From: Acidobacteriota bacterium
GTDB lineage: Bacteria; Acidobacteriota; Terriglobia; Terriglobales; Acidobacteriaceae
Length of the DNA stretch: 64,000 bases
NCBI GenBank assembly: GCA_021813745.1
Contig: JAKAJO010000134.1
Location: forward strand, 1 to 64,000
Direction: 5' to 3'
Of the stretch, positions 31,566 to 42,396 are shown piece by piece. The notes under the pieces were generated by a model. That model saw only the letters and a program-made list of their open reading frames with translations, ran no database searches and was not told the DNA's origin. The position numbers and the translations under genes were made by a program. Each line of letters opens with the position of its first letter. Position 1 is the stretch's first letter.

Positions 31566-34500
31566 ATGCAAAGGCTGGCGAACGGGCAAAAGACCTTGGG
31601 CATGGTCGCAGTTCTGGCGACCCTTGTGTGGTTCGGAATCACTTGTGGACTCGTGGGCTGCGGCGGAGGTTCTGCTCCCATCGGAGTGGCCATCACGCCA
31701 TCCAGCGCAACCGTTGACGGCACAGACTCGGTGAAGCTGTCGGCTTCCGTCACCAACGACTCCAAATCTGCCGGCGTGACTTGGGCTGTCACCGGAGGTT
31801 CGCTCTCCAGTCAAACCACGACATCCGCCGTCTTCACCGCGCCTGCGGCCACCAGCACCGCACAAACCGCAACCGTCACTGCCACGTCCGTTTCGGATAC
31901 CACCAAAACCCAGTCGGTGACCATCACCATTCCCGCAGCGCCCAGTGTCACAAATACCGGCCTTGCGGTGGCCACCGTCGGCACCGCATACTCCGCCTCG
32001 CTGACGGAGTCCGGCGGAATCAGCCCCTACACATGGACCCTCAGCAGCGGGACTTTGCCTGCCAGCATGACCCTGTCCTCCGCTGGCGTCCTTAGCGGAA
32101 CTCCCATGGCCACCGATGCGGGCACATATAATCTGACCTTCAAGGTCACTGACTCCGGCACACCCACGCCCCTCACTGCCACCAAGGCTCTCTCGCTCAC
32201 CATCAATCCAGCCCCCGCCATTACCTTCTCCACAACCTCTTTGGCCAATGCCACCTATAAGACGGCTTATTCGGCCACAGTCAGCGCCTCAGGCGGCGCA
32301 GGTGCGCTCACTTACAACCTCTCGACCGGGCCGCTGCCCGCAGGCCTTGCCTTGTCCACCGCCGGTGTCATCTCCGGAACGCCCACCGCAGCAGGCACCT
32401 TCCCCATCGCCATCACCGCGAGCGATGCCTTTGGCGACTCGCAGACACAGGCTCTCTCGCTCAAAGTGGTTTATCCGCCTATCGCCATTGCGCCCACCGC
32501 GCTGCCAACCGCCTACGTCAATTCCAATTACTCCCAGACCTTCACGGCGACCGGCGGCTCGGGCACGGGCTATTCCTTTGCCGTAGCCAGCGGTACCACA
32601 CTGCCGGCAGGGCTCACGCTGTCTCCTGCCGGACTTCTTTCCGGCAAGCCCACTACGTCCGGCACGCCGAGCTTCGGGGTGACCGTCACCGACTCAGCCT
32701 CCAACACCTTCACCGCAACCTATACTCTCACCATCAATCCGGCGGTGAGCATCACCACAAATACCACGCTACCCACCGCCTACGTTGGTTCGAACTACAC
32801 GCAGACCCTCGCGGCAACCGGTGGCTCCGGCTCCGGCTACACCTTTGCGGTCGCCAGCGGCTCTTCGCTGCCTGCCGGACTTGCGTTGTCGTCCGCAGGC
32901 GTTCTCTCCGGCAAGCCCACCACCGCCGGACCGGCCACCTTTGGCATCACCGTGACGGACTCGGCCTCCAACACCGCCACCGCGACCTTCAGCCTGACTA
33001 TTGCTCCCGGTGTCAGCATCAATCCCATCACGCTGCCCGCGGGCTACCAGGGTACTGCGTATCCCGGCGCCACCTTCACCGCCACCGGCGGCACTGGCAC
33101 GGGATACTCCTGGTCCTGGGCTCCAGCCAGCGGCAGCACGTTGCCCGCCGGGCTTAGCTTGTCGACTGCCGGCGCCGTTTCCGGCACGCCAACCGCAGCC
33201 GGCACTTTCAACCTTGTCGTGACCGTCACAGACTCCGCTTCCAATACGGCGTCTACCACGGTCACGCTCACTGTGCAGGCCACGCTCAGCGTCTCCAGCA
33301 CCACACTCGCTTCCGGTACGGTCAACGTCGCCTACAGCCAGACCCTCACCGCCGCCGGCGGCAGCGGCACCGGCTACACCTGGTCCACGAACTCCGCGGG
33401 CACAGCAAGCCTTGCCGCTGTGAACCTTACACTGGCGAGCACGGGCGTGATCTCCGGTACGCCGACGACGACGGGCACAGCCACCTTCACCGCGACCGTG
33501 ACTGACTCTGCGAGCCATACCGCAACCGCCACGCTTTCCATTACGGTCTACTCGGCACTGACCGTGACGACGACATCACTGCCTTCCACAGATGCCGGAG
33601 TCGCTTATGCGCAGACACTCGGCGCCGGGGGCGGCAGCGGCACCGGTTACACCTGGACCGTAACCGCAGGAGCCGCCAGCCTTACCGCAGAAAACCTTGC
33701 GATCTCTTCAACCGGTGCCATCAGCGGCACTCCATCCGCGGCCGGTACCGCCAGCTTCACCGTACAGGTCAAAGATTCCCTCGGGAACACGGCAAGCGCG
33801 AATCTCACCATCCAGGTCTACGCAGCTCTTACGCTCTCCCCGCCCAATTCGGGTGTGCCAGGACCCGGCACAGTGGGCGGCGTGTACAACTCCTCCATCG
33901 CGGCTTCGGGCGGCAGCGGAACCTACAAGTGGACCATCACCGGGCTGCCTTCCGACGGCCTCAGCGCGACCGTCTCAGGCGGAGTGGTCACCATCACCGG
34001 CACTCCCACCACGGCAACGACAGTGACCTTCACCGCGTCCGTCACCGACTCGACCACCAATCAAACAGTCGGCCCCGATACCTACAGCATCGTGGTCAGC
34101 AATCCATCTCCGCTCACGCTGCCGGCGCCCAATCCAGCCACGCTGCCTTCGGCCACGGTCAACCAGACCTACAGTGGGGTGATTCAGGCCTCTGGCGGCG
34201 CTGGCCCCTACTCCTGGACCGTGAACGGTGTTGCGGTCACCGGTGCAGGCATTGCCTTGTCGAACGGCCTCACCGCATCCAACACAGGCAATAACACGCT
34301 GCAGATTAACGGCACACCCACCACCACCACCACAGTTCCGTTGACCAATGTTGCCGTCAAGGACAACACCGGTGCTACGGCTGGTCCCACCTCCTACAGC
34401 ATTACGGTCAACACCGCAGGTTCGCAGGTCAGTGGCCAGGTCTCCCTCACGCAGAGCTGCGGCAGTTCCTCGACCGTGCCGCCCATCACGCTAAGCATCA

Positions 34501-36308
34501 ACACTTCACCGGTGCAGACCACCACCACCAACAACGGCAGCTACTCCTTCGCAAGCATTCCGAATGGCACCTACACCATCACGCCGTCCATCGCGGGAGC
34601 CAGCTCCGTCTTCTATCCGGCCACGCAATCGGTGACGGTCAACAACGGCGCCGTGACCGCCAACTTCACGGCAACCCTTGGCTACACGGTTTCCGGCAAC
34701 GTGAGTTACAGCGGAACCAGCAAGGGCCAGGTCTATCTCTTCCTCTACGGCAGTTCATCCTGCACAGGAACCGAAGAGGGAACCAGCATCACCGAGTCAA
34801 CGCTCGGCTCTGGTGGCGCGTTCACCATCCGCGGTGTGCCACCGGGTAACTTCACACTGCTTGCTGGCATGGACACCATTGGCGAGGGGCATCGCAACAC
34901 AATGGATCCGTCCGGAACCACGACCGTCTCGGTGACCAACGCGAATGTAACCGGCGCTAGCGTCACCATGACGGATCCCACGGTGACCACGCCCACTACC
35001 GGTCCCACGCTCAAGGCCATCTCCCCCACCGATCAGGGCGTCATCATCTCGTACAAGCCCATCATGAGTACCAGCGGCATCGAGACTGTCAGCTCCTACA
35101 CCGTGCAGTGGAGTACCAGTTCGTCCTTTACCAGCCCGTCTTCCGCCACCTTTACGGCCAACGGCGATAACACCAATGTCTGGATCCTGAACAACGCCAC
35201 CACCGGCATCACCGGCAGCTTCACGAACGGTACGGCTTACTACTTCCGCGCCTGCGGCAACGCGGCCGGCAGTTGCGGTTCGTGGACGGTCTGGGGCGGC
35301 AGTTCGCCTGCTGCGGTGACTGCGGGCGCGCCCTCCGGCTCCGGATACTTCACGGTAACTGGAACGGTCACGTTGCCTTCGAACATCACTCCTACGGGAC
35401 CGCTCTACGTCGGCTTCTATGACCAGAGCTCCGGCAATGCGTATGCAACAGCCATCGCAAGCCCATCCAACAGCTCAGCCAATGCCTACACGGTCCAGGT
35501 GCCGAGCGGAACGACCTATTACTTCTTCGGCGTCCTCGATCAAAACAAAAATGGCATCATGGACGCAGGAGACGTCTCCAACACAGATAGCGGCAGTACC
35601 ACCACCACCTCAGTCACAGGCAATATGACCGGCCTCAACCTCACACTATCGGGCGCCAACAGCGTCGCGACGGTCACCACCTACAACATGCAATCCACGA
35701 ACAGCGGAGGCAGCAGCACCTCGTATGCGCTGAACTTCAATGTGCGTGAGCACGCCAAGCTTCCGGTCTCGGTCACGCTCACGGCTGGTCCGAATGTGCT
35801 CTCTCCGCTCGACATTGCTCATTGCAGCGGTTGCAACAACGCCGGCTATGACTACTTCATCAACATCGCCAATGCACAGCCAACGGTGGGCGACACCTAC
35901 AGCTTCCTCGTCACCTACAGCGACGGCACCTCGGAAACCATCACCGCATCGGTCACCGGTCTGCTTACGAACTTCGCTACTGCGCTCTCGCCCTCCGGCA
36001 GCGTGCCGGGCGACACGACACCTACCTTCACCTGGACCGACCCGGCGAACGCCAGCAACTACACCTACCAGTTCTACATGAGCGATAACAACGGCAACAC
36101 GATCTGGCAGATTCCCGGCAACAATTCGAATCTGCTTGGATTCCCAAGCACAATCACCTCCATCACCTGGGGCACCGATCCTACAGGCGACAGCAGCAAC
36201 ACGCCTTCGGTTCCGAACCTCACAACCGGCACAACCTACAATTGGCAGATCAACGTCCAGGACAGCAATGGTAATGTAGCCCAGCAGCTGGTCTCGATGA
36301 CCCCCTGA
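31566..36308 (+). CDS. Giant lipoprotein with tandem putative-Ig (He_PIG) repeats and carboxypeptidase-regulatory-like domains
   Basis: Lipobox LVGCGGG; recurring GGSGTGYxF...LPAGLTLSxAGxLSGxPTxxGTxxFxVTVTDSASNT units. Confidence 0.88.
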   Translation: MQRLANGQKTLGMVAVLATLVWFGITCGLVGCGGGSAPIGVAITPSSATVDGTDSVKLSASVTNDSKSAGVTWAVTGGSLSSQTTTSAVFTAPAATSTAQTATVTATSVSDTTKTQSVTITIPAAPSVTNTGLAVATVGTAYSASLTESGGISPYTWTLSSGTLPASMTLSSAGVLSGTPMATDAGTYNLTFKVTDSGTPTPLTATKALSLTINPAPAITFSTTSLANATYKTAYSATVSASGGAGALTYNLSTGPLPAGLALSTAGVISGTPTAAGTFPIAITASDAFGDSQTQALSLKVVYPPIAIAPTALPTAYVNSNYSQTFTATGGSGTGYSFAVASGTTLPAGLTLSPAGLLSGKPTTSGTPSFGVTVTDSASNTFTATYTLTINPAVSITTNTTLPTAYVGSNYTQTLAATGGSGSGYTFAVASGSSLPAGLALSSAGVLSGKPTTAGPATFGITVTDSASNTATATFSLTIAPGVSINPITLPAGYQGTAYPGATFTATGGTGTGYSWSWAPASGSTLPAGLSLSTAGAVSGTPTAAGTFNLVVTVTDSASNTASTTVTLTVQATLSVSSTTLASGTVNVAYSQTLTAAGGSGTGYTWSTNSAGTASLAAVNLTLASTGVISGTPTTTGTATFTATVTDSASHTATATLSITVYSALTVTTTSLPSTDAGVAYAQTLGAGGGSGTGYTWTVTAGAASLTAENLAISSTGAISGTPSAAGTASFTVQVKDSLGNTASANLTIQVYAALTLSPPNSGVPGPGTVGGVYNSSIAASGGSGTYKWTITGLPSDGLSATVSGGVVTITGTPTTATTVTFTASVTDSTTNQTVGPDTYSIVVSNPSPLTLPAPNPATLPSATVNQTYSGVIQASGGAGPYSWTVNGVAVTGAGIALSNGLTASNTGNNTLQINGTPTTTTTVPLTNVAVKDNTGATAGPTSYSITVNTAGSQVSGQVSLTQSCGSSSTVPPITLSINTSPVQTTTTNNGSYSFASIPNGTYTITPSIAGASSVFYPATQSVTVNNGAVTANFTATLGYTVSGNVSYSGTSKGQVYLFLYGSSSCTGTEEGTSITESTLGSGGAFTIRGVPPGNFTLLAGMDTIGEGHRNTMDPSGTTTVSVTNANVTGASVTMTDPTVTTPTTGPTLKAISPTDQGVIISYKPIMSTSGIETVSSYTVQWSTSSSFTSPSSATFTANGDNTNVWILNNATTGITGSFTNGTAYYFRACGNAAGSCGSWTVWGGSSPAAVTAGAPSGSGYFTVTGTVTLPSNITPTGPLYVGFYDQSSGNAYATAIASPSNSSANAYTVQVPSGTTYYFFGVLDQNKNGIMDAGDVSNTDSGSTTTTSVTGNMTGLNLTLSGANSVATVTTYNMQSTNSGGSSTSYALNFNVREHAKLPVSVTLTAGPNVLSPLDIAHCSGCNNAGYDYFINIANAQPTVGDTYSFLVTYSDGTSETITASVTGLLTNFATALSPSGSVPGDTTPTFTWTDPANASNYTYQFYMSDNNGNTIWQIPGNNSNLLGFPSTITSITWGTDPTGDSSNTPSVPNLTTGTTYNWQINVQDSNGNVAQQLVSMTP

Positions 36309-36348
36309 GGGTTCGCACGACGGAAAGAAAACCTGCCGCAGTAAAGTT

Positions 36349-36386
36349 CCGGCGCAGCAGTGACAGGCTGCGCCGGGCTTTGTTTG
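36349..36386 (+). terminator. Intrinsic terminator-like hairpin
   Basis: CCGGCGCAGC-agtgacag-GCTGCGCCGG followed by gctttgtttg. Confidence 0.65.
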
Positions 36387-36512
36387 CATCAATCCATTCG
36401 CCACAGCCGCAGGTGTACACCGTATCTTCCAGCTCGTTTGACGCGGCCCGTCAAGGTGCAAGAATGTCCCCATCAATAAGTCAATAACGATGCGAGCGGC
36501 TCTCGCGCTGTT

Positions 36513-37139
36513 TCATTCGGTGCCACGCAACGGGAAGAGTGCGTCAAAGATTCTCCCAAGAATTCGCTGCAGTCCCCGCTCCGAAAGGAGACCCGGCTCA
36601 AAGTGGCTTTCGAGGATTAGCCCAGAAAGAATCGGCCCCAACGCCACAATCGCCAGTTCATTGTCCATCTTTTCCTCCCCGCTTAGCGGTCCAAAGATTC
36701 CTTCCTCGTCCGCTTCCCATCGCGGCCCCTTCGCAAGCTCAAACGCCTTGCGAAACCGCTTCTTCCACTCCGGGTGACGTAGCGCAAAAAGCTTGAACTC
36801 CATCGTCAGAATCGGCCAGGCCTTGTCCTCCAGAAGCTCCATGAAAAAATCGCGAAAGGCGTCCATGCTTTCCTTCTGCGTCCTGCATTGCTTCAGTCTC
36901 GCCACCAGCCGCTCAACATACGCCCGCGTCCGGTTCTCAAAGAGCGCCAGAAACAGATCCTCTTTGCTCTTGAAGTGCGTATAGACCGCGCCCTTGCTGC
37001 GCCCCGCCGCAGCCGCAATCGCATCCAGCTGAGCGGCCTCATATCCGTCCCGCACAAAAACCTTCTCCGCGGCATCCAGCAGTCGCGCCTGCGTCTCTCG
37101 GGTTCGAAGCTGTTGTTTCCCCAGCGTTTCCATCCGCAC
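36513..37139 (-). CDS. TetR-family transcriptional regulator
   Basis: N-terminal HTH: RLLDAAEKVFVRDGYEAAQLDAIAAAAGRSKGAVYTHFKSKEDLF. Confidence 0.93.
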   Translation of the reverse strand: MRMETLGKQQLRTRETQARLLDAAEKVFVRDGYEAAQLDAIAAAAGRSKGAVYTHFKSKEDLFLALFENRTRAYVERLVARLKQCRTQKESMDAFRDFFMELLEDKAWPILTMEFKLFALRHPEWKKRFRKAFELAKGPRWEADEEGIFGPLSGEEKMDNELAIVALGPILSGLILESHFEPGLLSERGLQRILGRIFDALFPLRGTE

Positions 37140-37194
37140 GTCCTCGCTTGCAGCACCATTCTACCGGGCCGCCATTTTCTCATGTTGACAGCAA

Positions 37195-37208
37195 ACTGAC
37201 TGGTCGGT
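37195..37208. promoter_or_regulatory. Candidate TetR operator
   Basis: ACTGACTGGTCGGT imperfect palindrome in the tetR/efflux divergent spacer. Confidence 0.45.
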
Positions 37209-37219
37209 ATGTTTTGAGT

Positions 37220-38431
37220 ATGTCACAGACCGCTACCCTGGATCTCCCCCTCGAAAGGAAATCCGGAATTCGGCCCCGGCGCATCGCGCTCGCCGCCCTC
37301 GCTGGCTTTCTTCTCTGCGCAGGAGCCACCGGCTGGGCCGTCTATACACATCGTTTCGAGTCCACCGACGACGCGCAGATCGATGGCCACATCAACACCG
37401 TCAGCCCGCGCATCAGCGGCAGCATCGCCCACGTCTACGTATCGGACAACCAGCGCGTCGAAGCCGGTCAGCCACTCGTCGATCTCGACGACAGCGAGCA
37501 GAAGGTTGCCTATGACCAGGCCAAGGCGCAATATGATCAGGCCCTAGCGCAGTTGCAATCCCAGCGCCCCAATATCGCCATCACCCAGGCCGACAACTCT
37601 GAGGCTGCTGCAACCGGCGACGCGCAACTCGCGCAGGCCCACGCCGCACTCGCCGCCGCTTCTCAAGATCTGGCCGGCGCCTCAGCACGCCTTGCCCAGG
37701 CTTTTGCAGCCCGCACGCGCGATGACGACGACTTCGAGCGATATAAACAGCTCTTCCAGGCCGGCACCGTCTCCCGCCAGGACTACGAACGCGTCCTCGC
37801 AACTGCAAAGGCCTCCGACGCCAACGCCACCGCCTCGCAGGCCGCCGTCGCATCCGCGGAAAAGGTGGTCGAAGAGCGCAACGCCGACGTGCAAGCCCAG
37901 GCTGCCAGGCGCACTCAGGTGGCCCGCACCGCTCCGCGCCAGCTTGCCATTCGCCAGGCCGATCTGGCCACGGCTGAAGCCAACGTCGAAGTCGCCGCAG
38001 CCCAGTTACAGCGTGCCGCACTGAATCTCAGCTTCTGCCACATCCTCTCGCCTGTACGCGGCATCGTGACACAGCGCAGTGCGGAGATCGGCAACCGCGT
38101 CAGCGAAGCGCAGCCCCTCATGATGGTCGTCGAGACCGGCGACACATGGGTCAACGCCGACTTCAAAGAAACCCAGCTCGCCCGCATGCACGCCGGCCAG
38201 CAGGCCCGCGTCCATGTCGACGCACTCAACCGGGACTTCACCGGCTCGGTGGTTGGATCTCCCGCCATCACCGGCTCCCGCTCAAGCGTATTGCCGCCGG
38301 AGAATGCCACCGGAAACTTTGTCAAAGTCGTCCAGCGCCTCCCGTTGCGCATTCACCTCGACGCCGGCCAGCAGGATCTTGACCGCCTCCACCCCGGCAT
38401 GTCCGTTGAGGCCACGGTATGGCTCAGGTAG
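37220..38431 (+). CDS. HlyD/EmrA-type membrane fusion protein
   Basis: Single N-terminal TM; VYVSDNQRVEAGQPLVDLDD biotinyl-lipoyl domain; coiled coil. Confidence 0.92.
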   Translation: MSQTATLDLPLERKSGIRPRRIALAALAGFLLCAGATGWAVYTHRFESTDDAQIDGHINTVSPRISGSIAHVYVSDNQRVEAGQPLVDLDDSEQKVAYDQAKAQYDQALAQLQSQRPNIAITQADNSEAAATGDAQLAQAHAALAAASQDLAGASARLAQAFAARTRDDDDFERYKQLFQAGTVSRQDYERVLATAKASDANATASQAAVASAEKVVEERNADVQAQAARRTQVARTAPRQLAIRQADLATAEANVEVAAAQLQRAALNLSFCHILSPVRGIVTQRSAEIGNRVSEAQPLMMVVETGDTWVNADFKETQLARMHAGQQARVHVDALNRDFTGSVVGSPAITGSRSSVLPPENATGNFVKVVQRLPLRIHLDAGQQDLDRLHPGMSVEATVWLR

Positions 38432-39993
38432 CCGCGCCCAGATTCAATCCGTGGGTCGTGGCCATGACGGTCACGCTGGCCACGTTCATGGAGGTGCTCG
38501 ACACCTCCATCGCCAACGTCGCCTTGCCCCACATTGCCGGCAATCTCGCCGCCACCGCCGACGAAAGCACCTGGGTCCTCACCAGCTACCTCGTCTCCAA
38601 CGCCATCATCCTTCCCATGAGCGGCTGGCTCTCCACTCAACTCGGCCGCAAGCGCTTCTACATGACCTGCGTGGTCCTCTTTACGGTCAGTTCCATGCTC
38701 TGCGGTCTCTCCACATCCTTGCCCATGCTCATCTTCTTCCGCGTCATGCAGGGCCTCGGCGGCGGAGGCCTCGGCCCCAGTGAGCAGGCCATCCTCGCAG
38801 ACACCTTTACGCCCGAGCAGCGCAACATGGGCTTCGCCATCTACGGCATGGCCATCGTTGTCGCTCCCGCCATCGGCCCCACGCTCGGCGGCTGGATTAC
38901 CGACAACTACAGTTGGCACTGGATCTTCTTTATCAATGTCCCCATCGGCATCCTCTCGCTCCTCCTCACGCAGCGCGTCGTGCAGGACCCGCCATACCTC
39001 AAGGCCGCGCGCGGCAGCAACCGCGCAAACGTCGATTACCTCGGTATCAGTACCATCGCCATCGGAGTCGGTGTTCTCCAGTACGTCCTCGATAAGGGCC
39101 AGCAGCTTGACTGGTTTGACTCCCGCATCATCACCTTCGGTGCCGTCATCGCCATCACCGCGCTCGTCGTCATGGTCTGGCGCGAGTGGACCCATTCCAA
39201 TCCCATCATTCATCTTCGCCTGCTCAAGCAGAGAAACTTCGCCTCCGCAACCATCTCCAACTTCACCCTCGGCATGGTCCTCAACGGGTCCACCATTCTC
39301 ATCCCGCAGTTTCTCCAGCTTCAGCTCGGATACACAGCGGAGCGCGCGGGATGGGCTCTCTCGCCGGCAGGCGTCGTCCTCGCTCTGCTCATGCCCGTCG
39401 CAGGTATCCTCGGCACCAAATTCGATCCCCGCAAAGTCATCGCCCTCGGCTTTCTCCTCACCTCCGCCAGCATGTTCTGGATGATGCGCATCACGCCCGA
39501 CATCGACTTCGCCCACATCGTTTGGTTCCGTATCTTCCAGGTCGTTGGCCTGCCGCTCATCTTCATCCCCATCAGCACCCTCTCCTACGTCGGCATGCGT
39601 CTTGAAGACAACAATCAGATATCGGGCATCAGTAACTTCGTCCGCAATCTCGGCGGTGCCATTGGCACATCGTTTCTTGTCACCTACCTCGCCCGCCATC
39701 GCCAAATCAGCCGCGTCGCGCTCGTCGCCCACCTCAACCACGGCAACATCTTCTTCGATCGCTACTTCGCCGCACTCCAGCAATCGGCTGTCCTCACCGG
39801 CACCAGCGTCTCCGATGCCGGCCGTCACGCTCTTGCTGAATTGCAGCTCATGGTCGACGCTCAGGCAAACATGCTTGCGTTCATCAGCACCTTTTTCGTC
39901 CTGGGCGTCCTCGTCGCGCTGCTCATTCCACTGCCCTTTCTCATGAAGCGGCCAGCCAAGGAACAAGTGACCGCTTCCCACGCAATGCACTAA
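38419..39993 (+). CDS. DHA2-family (EmrB/QacA) MFS multidrug transporter
   Basis: 14-TM; FMEVLDTSIANVALPHIAG motif; overlaps the EmrA-like CDS. Confidence 0.93.
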   Translation: MAQVAAPRFNPWVVAMTVTLATFMEVLDTSIANVALPHIAGNLAATADESTWVLTSYLVSNAIILPMSGWLSTQLGRKRFYMTCVVLFTVSSMLCGLSTSLPMLIFFRVMQGLGGGGLGPSEQAILADTFTPEQRNMGFAIYGMAIVVAPAIGPTLGGWITDNYSWHWIFFINVPIGILSLLLTQRVVQDPPYLKAARGSNRANVDYLGISTIAIGVGVLQYVLDKGQQLDWFDSRIITFGAVIAITALVVMVWREWTHSNPIIHLRLLKQRNFASATISNFTLGMVLNGSTILIPQFLQLQLGYTAERAGWALSPAGVVLALLMPVAGILGTKFDPRKVIALGFLLTSASMFWMMRITPDIDFAHIVWFRIFQVVGLPLIFIPISTLSYVGMRLEDNNQISGISNFVRNLGGAIGTSFLVTYLARHRQISRVALVAHLNHGNIFFDRYFAALQQSAVLTGTSVSDAGRHALAELQLMVDAQANMLAFISTFFVLGVLVALLIPLPFLMKRPAKEQVTASHAMH

Positions 39994-40059
39994 GATTGCA
40001 AATCGCAAGTGAAATTTCAGGAAACTCATTCGGTACACGCCAGAAAGGCATCCCCCTTT

Positions 40060-42300
40060 ATGAAACGACGCATCGCACAAACGCTTGCTCTTGGACTCGC
40101 AGTCCTCACGGGAACCTGCGCAGTCGCTCAGCTGCCTTGGATGAATAAGCCCAAACACTACGCGTGGTCAGACTCCACCCTTTCCCCTGATCAGCGTGCC
40201 GACCTCGTCATCAAAGAGATGACTCTTGATGAGAAGATCTCGCTGCTGCATGGCCAGGGCATGCCCTTCTTTTCCAACGCGCCTTCAGCGTCCAACGGCG
40301 GCGCAGGTTATACCAATGCGATTCCGCGACTCGGCATTCCCGCCATTCAAATGGCTGATTCTGCCTACGGCGTCACCCGTGGCCAGGCTGCAGGACGCTA
40401 CTCCACCGCGCTGCCCAACAACCTCGGCGCTGCCTCAGCCTGGGATACAAAATCTGCCTACGAGTACGGCGCGCTCATCGGCCGCGAACTGCGCGATGAA
40501 GGTTACAGCATGACCCTCGGCGGTGGCGTCAATCTGACCCGCGAGCCACGCAACGGCCGCACCTTTGAGTACCAGGGCGAAGATCCGCTCCTCGCCGGAA
40601 CTCTCGACGGCTGGGTCGAGAAGGGCGTGCAATCAAACAACATCATCGGCGACCTCAAGCACTACGCTGTCAACGACCAGGAGAGCGGCCGCAACTCCGT
40701 CAACGCCAACATCAGCAAGCGCGCCATGCGCGAGACCGACCTGCGCGCCTTCGAGATTGCCCTCGGCATCTCCAACGCCGGCGGTGTCATGTGCTCCTAC
40801 AACCGCGTCAACGGCGACTTTGCATGCGAAAACAGCTACCTGCTCACCGATGTCCTGAAGAAGGACTTCAACTTCAAAGGCTTCGTGCTCTCCGACTGGG
40901 GCGGCACCCACTCGACTGTAAAAGCGTCGCATGCCGGTCTTGACATGGAGCAGCCCGACAAAATCTTCTTCGGCGACCCCCTCAAAAAGGCCGTCGAGAG
41001 CGGTGAAGTCTCGCAGGACGAGATCAATGAGCACGTTCACCGCATCCTGCGCACCATCTTCGCCAGCGGCCTCTTCGATCACCCGGTCGTCAAGCAGGTT
41101 CCCGATGTCGAAGGCGGCTATCGCGTCGCCCAGCAGATTGCCGAGAAGAGTATCGTCCTGCTGAAGAATCAGCGCAACGTGCTTCCGCTCTCCTCCTCGG
41201 TCCACTCCGTCGTCCTCATCGGCGGCCACGCCGACGTCGGTGTCATCACCGGCGGCGGCTCCGCGCAGGTCGACGCTCCTGGTGGATCTGCTGTGCCGCC
41301 ACCCGCGCCCAAAAGCATAATGGAGTCGTTCATGCGCGCTCAATGGCTGCCCAGTTCGCCACTGCGTGCTTTGCAGGCGCAGATGCCCGCGGCAAAGGTC
41401 ACCTACGTCTCCGGCGATGATCCGCAGGCCGCGGCCTCTGCCGCAAAGTCCGCCGACGTGGCCATCGTCTTCGCCTATCAGTGGGAGTCAGAAGGCATGG
41501 ATCTCCCCACGCTCGATCTCTCTGCCGCGCAGAACCAGCTCATCGAAACCGTCGCGGCCGCCAATCCCAAAACCGTCGTCGTGCTGGAAACCGGCAGCCC
41601 CGCCACCATGCCCTGGATTGATAAGGTCGCTGGCGTCGTCGAAGCCTGGTACCCCGGCATCCGCGGCGCAGAGGCTCTGGCTGAGATCCTCACCGGCACG
41701 GTCAATCCCACCGGCAAGCTCGCCATCACCTTCCCGAAATCCGATGCTGACCTGCCCCATCCCAAACTTGTCCTGCCGCCGCCCGAGTCTGAAATCAACT
41801 TCAGCGCTCCCGGCGCAGACATCTCCAACATCATGAGCCGCATGGCCAAGGGCCTGCCCGCGTTCCAGACCTACTACGACGAAGGCCTCAAGGTCGGCTA
41901 CAAGTGGTACGACGCAGAGAAGAAGACCGTCCTCTTCCCCTTCGGCTTCGGCCTTTCCTACACCACCTATGCCTACTCCGGTCTCTCGGTCACGCCCGGT
42001 GACACCACCAGCGTCTCCTTCACCGTCAAAAACACCGGCAAGCGCGCGGGCACTGAGATTGCGCAGGTCTATGCCTCGTTCCCTGACGCCGCAGGTGAGC
42101 CGCCCAAGCGCCTCATCGGCTGGGCGCGCGTCGAGCTCGCCCCAGGCGAGTCGAAGCAGGTCTCCGTTCCCGTCAGCCAGGATCGCCTCACCGTCTACGA
42201 CGAAGCATCCGACTCGTGGAAGCTTGTCCCCGGCAAGTACGCGATCCGTGTCGGCGGCTCCTCGCAGGATTTGCCCTTGCAAAAGACCGTCTCGTTCTAA
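40060..42300 (+). CDS. GH3 beta-glucosidase, secreted
   Basis: GGGVNLTREPRNGRTFEYQGEDPLLAG; GFVLSDWGGTHST nucleophile; C-terminal Fn3-like domain. Confidence 0.94.
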   Translation: MKRRIAQTLALGLAVLTGTCAVAQLPWMNKPKHYAWSDSTLSPDQRADLVIKEMTLDEKISLLHGQGMPFFSNAPSASNGGAGYTNAIPRLGIPAIQMADSAYGVTRGQAAGRYSTALPNNLGAASAWDTKSAYEYGALIGRELRDEGYSMTLGGGVNLTREPRNGRTFEYQGEDPLLAGTLDGWVEKGVQSNNIIGDLKHYAVNDQESGRNSVNANISKRAMRETDLRAFEIALGISNAGGVMCSYNRVNGDFACENSYLLTDVLKKDFNFKGFVLSDWGGTHSTVKASHAGLDMEQPDKIFFGDPLKKAVESGEVSQDEINEHVHRILRTIFASGLFDHPVVKQVPDVEGGYRVAQQIAEKSIVLLKNQRNVLPLSSSVHSVVLIGGHADVGVITGGGSAQVDAPGGSAVPPPAPKSIMESFMRAQWLPSSPLRALQAQMPAAKVTYVSGDDPQAAASAAKSADVAIVFAYQWESEGMDLPTLDLSAAQNQLIETVAAANPKTVVVLETGSPATMPWIDKVAGVVEAWYPGIRGAEALAEILTGTVNPTGKLAITFPKSDADLPHPKLVLPPPESEINFSAPGADISNIMSRMAKGLPAFQTYYDEGLKVGYKWYDAEKKTVLFPFGFGLSYTTYAYSGLSVTPGDTTSVSFTVKNTGKRAGTEIAQVYASFPDAAGEPPKRLIGWARVELAPGESKQVSVPVSQDRLTVYDEASDSWKLVPGKYAIRVGGSSQDLPLQKTVSF

Positions 42301-42396
42301 CCACAGCCTGCGCGCTTCGTCAGCCTCAATGCTGTCGAGGCGCGCCAATACAATGCGCTCCGTCGCAGGAATCTGTTTGAAAGGTGACAAACTCCC

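Noticed and set aside
32769-33518. Gly/Arg-rich minus-strand ORF resembling a repeat protein
   Set aside because: Antisense translation of the Ig-repeat region; the repetitiveness is inherited from the sense gene.
38353-40158. 601-aa minus-strand acidic ORF
   Set aside because: Antisense to the DHA2 transporter; low-complexity D/E/G-rich composition typical of shadow ORFs.
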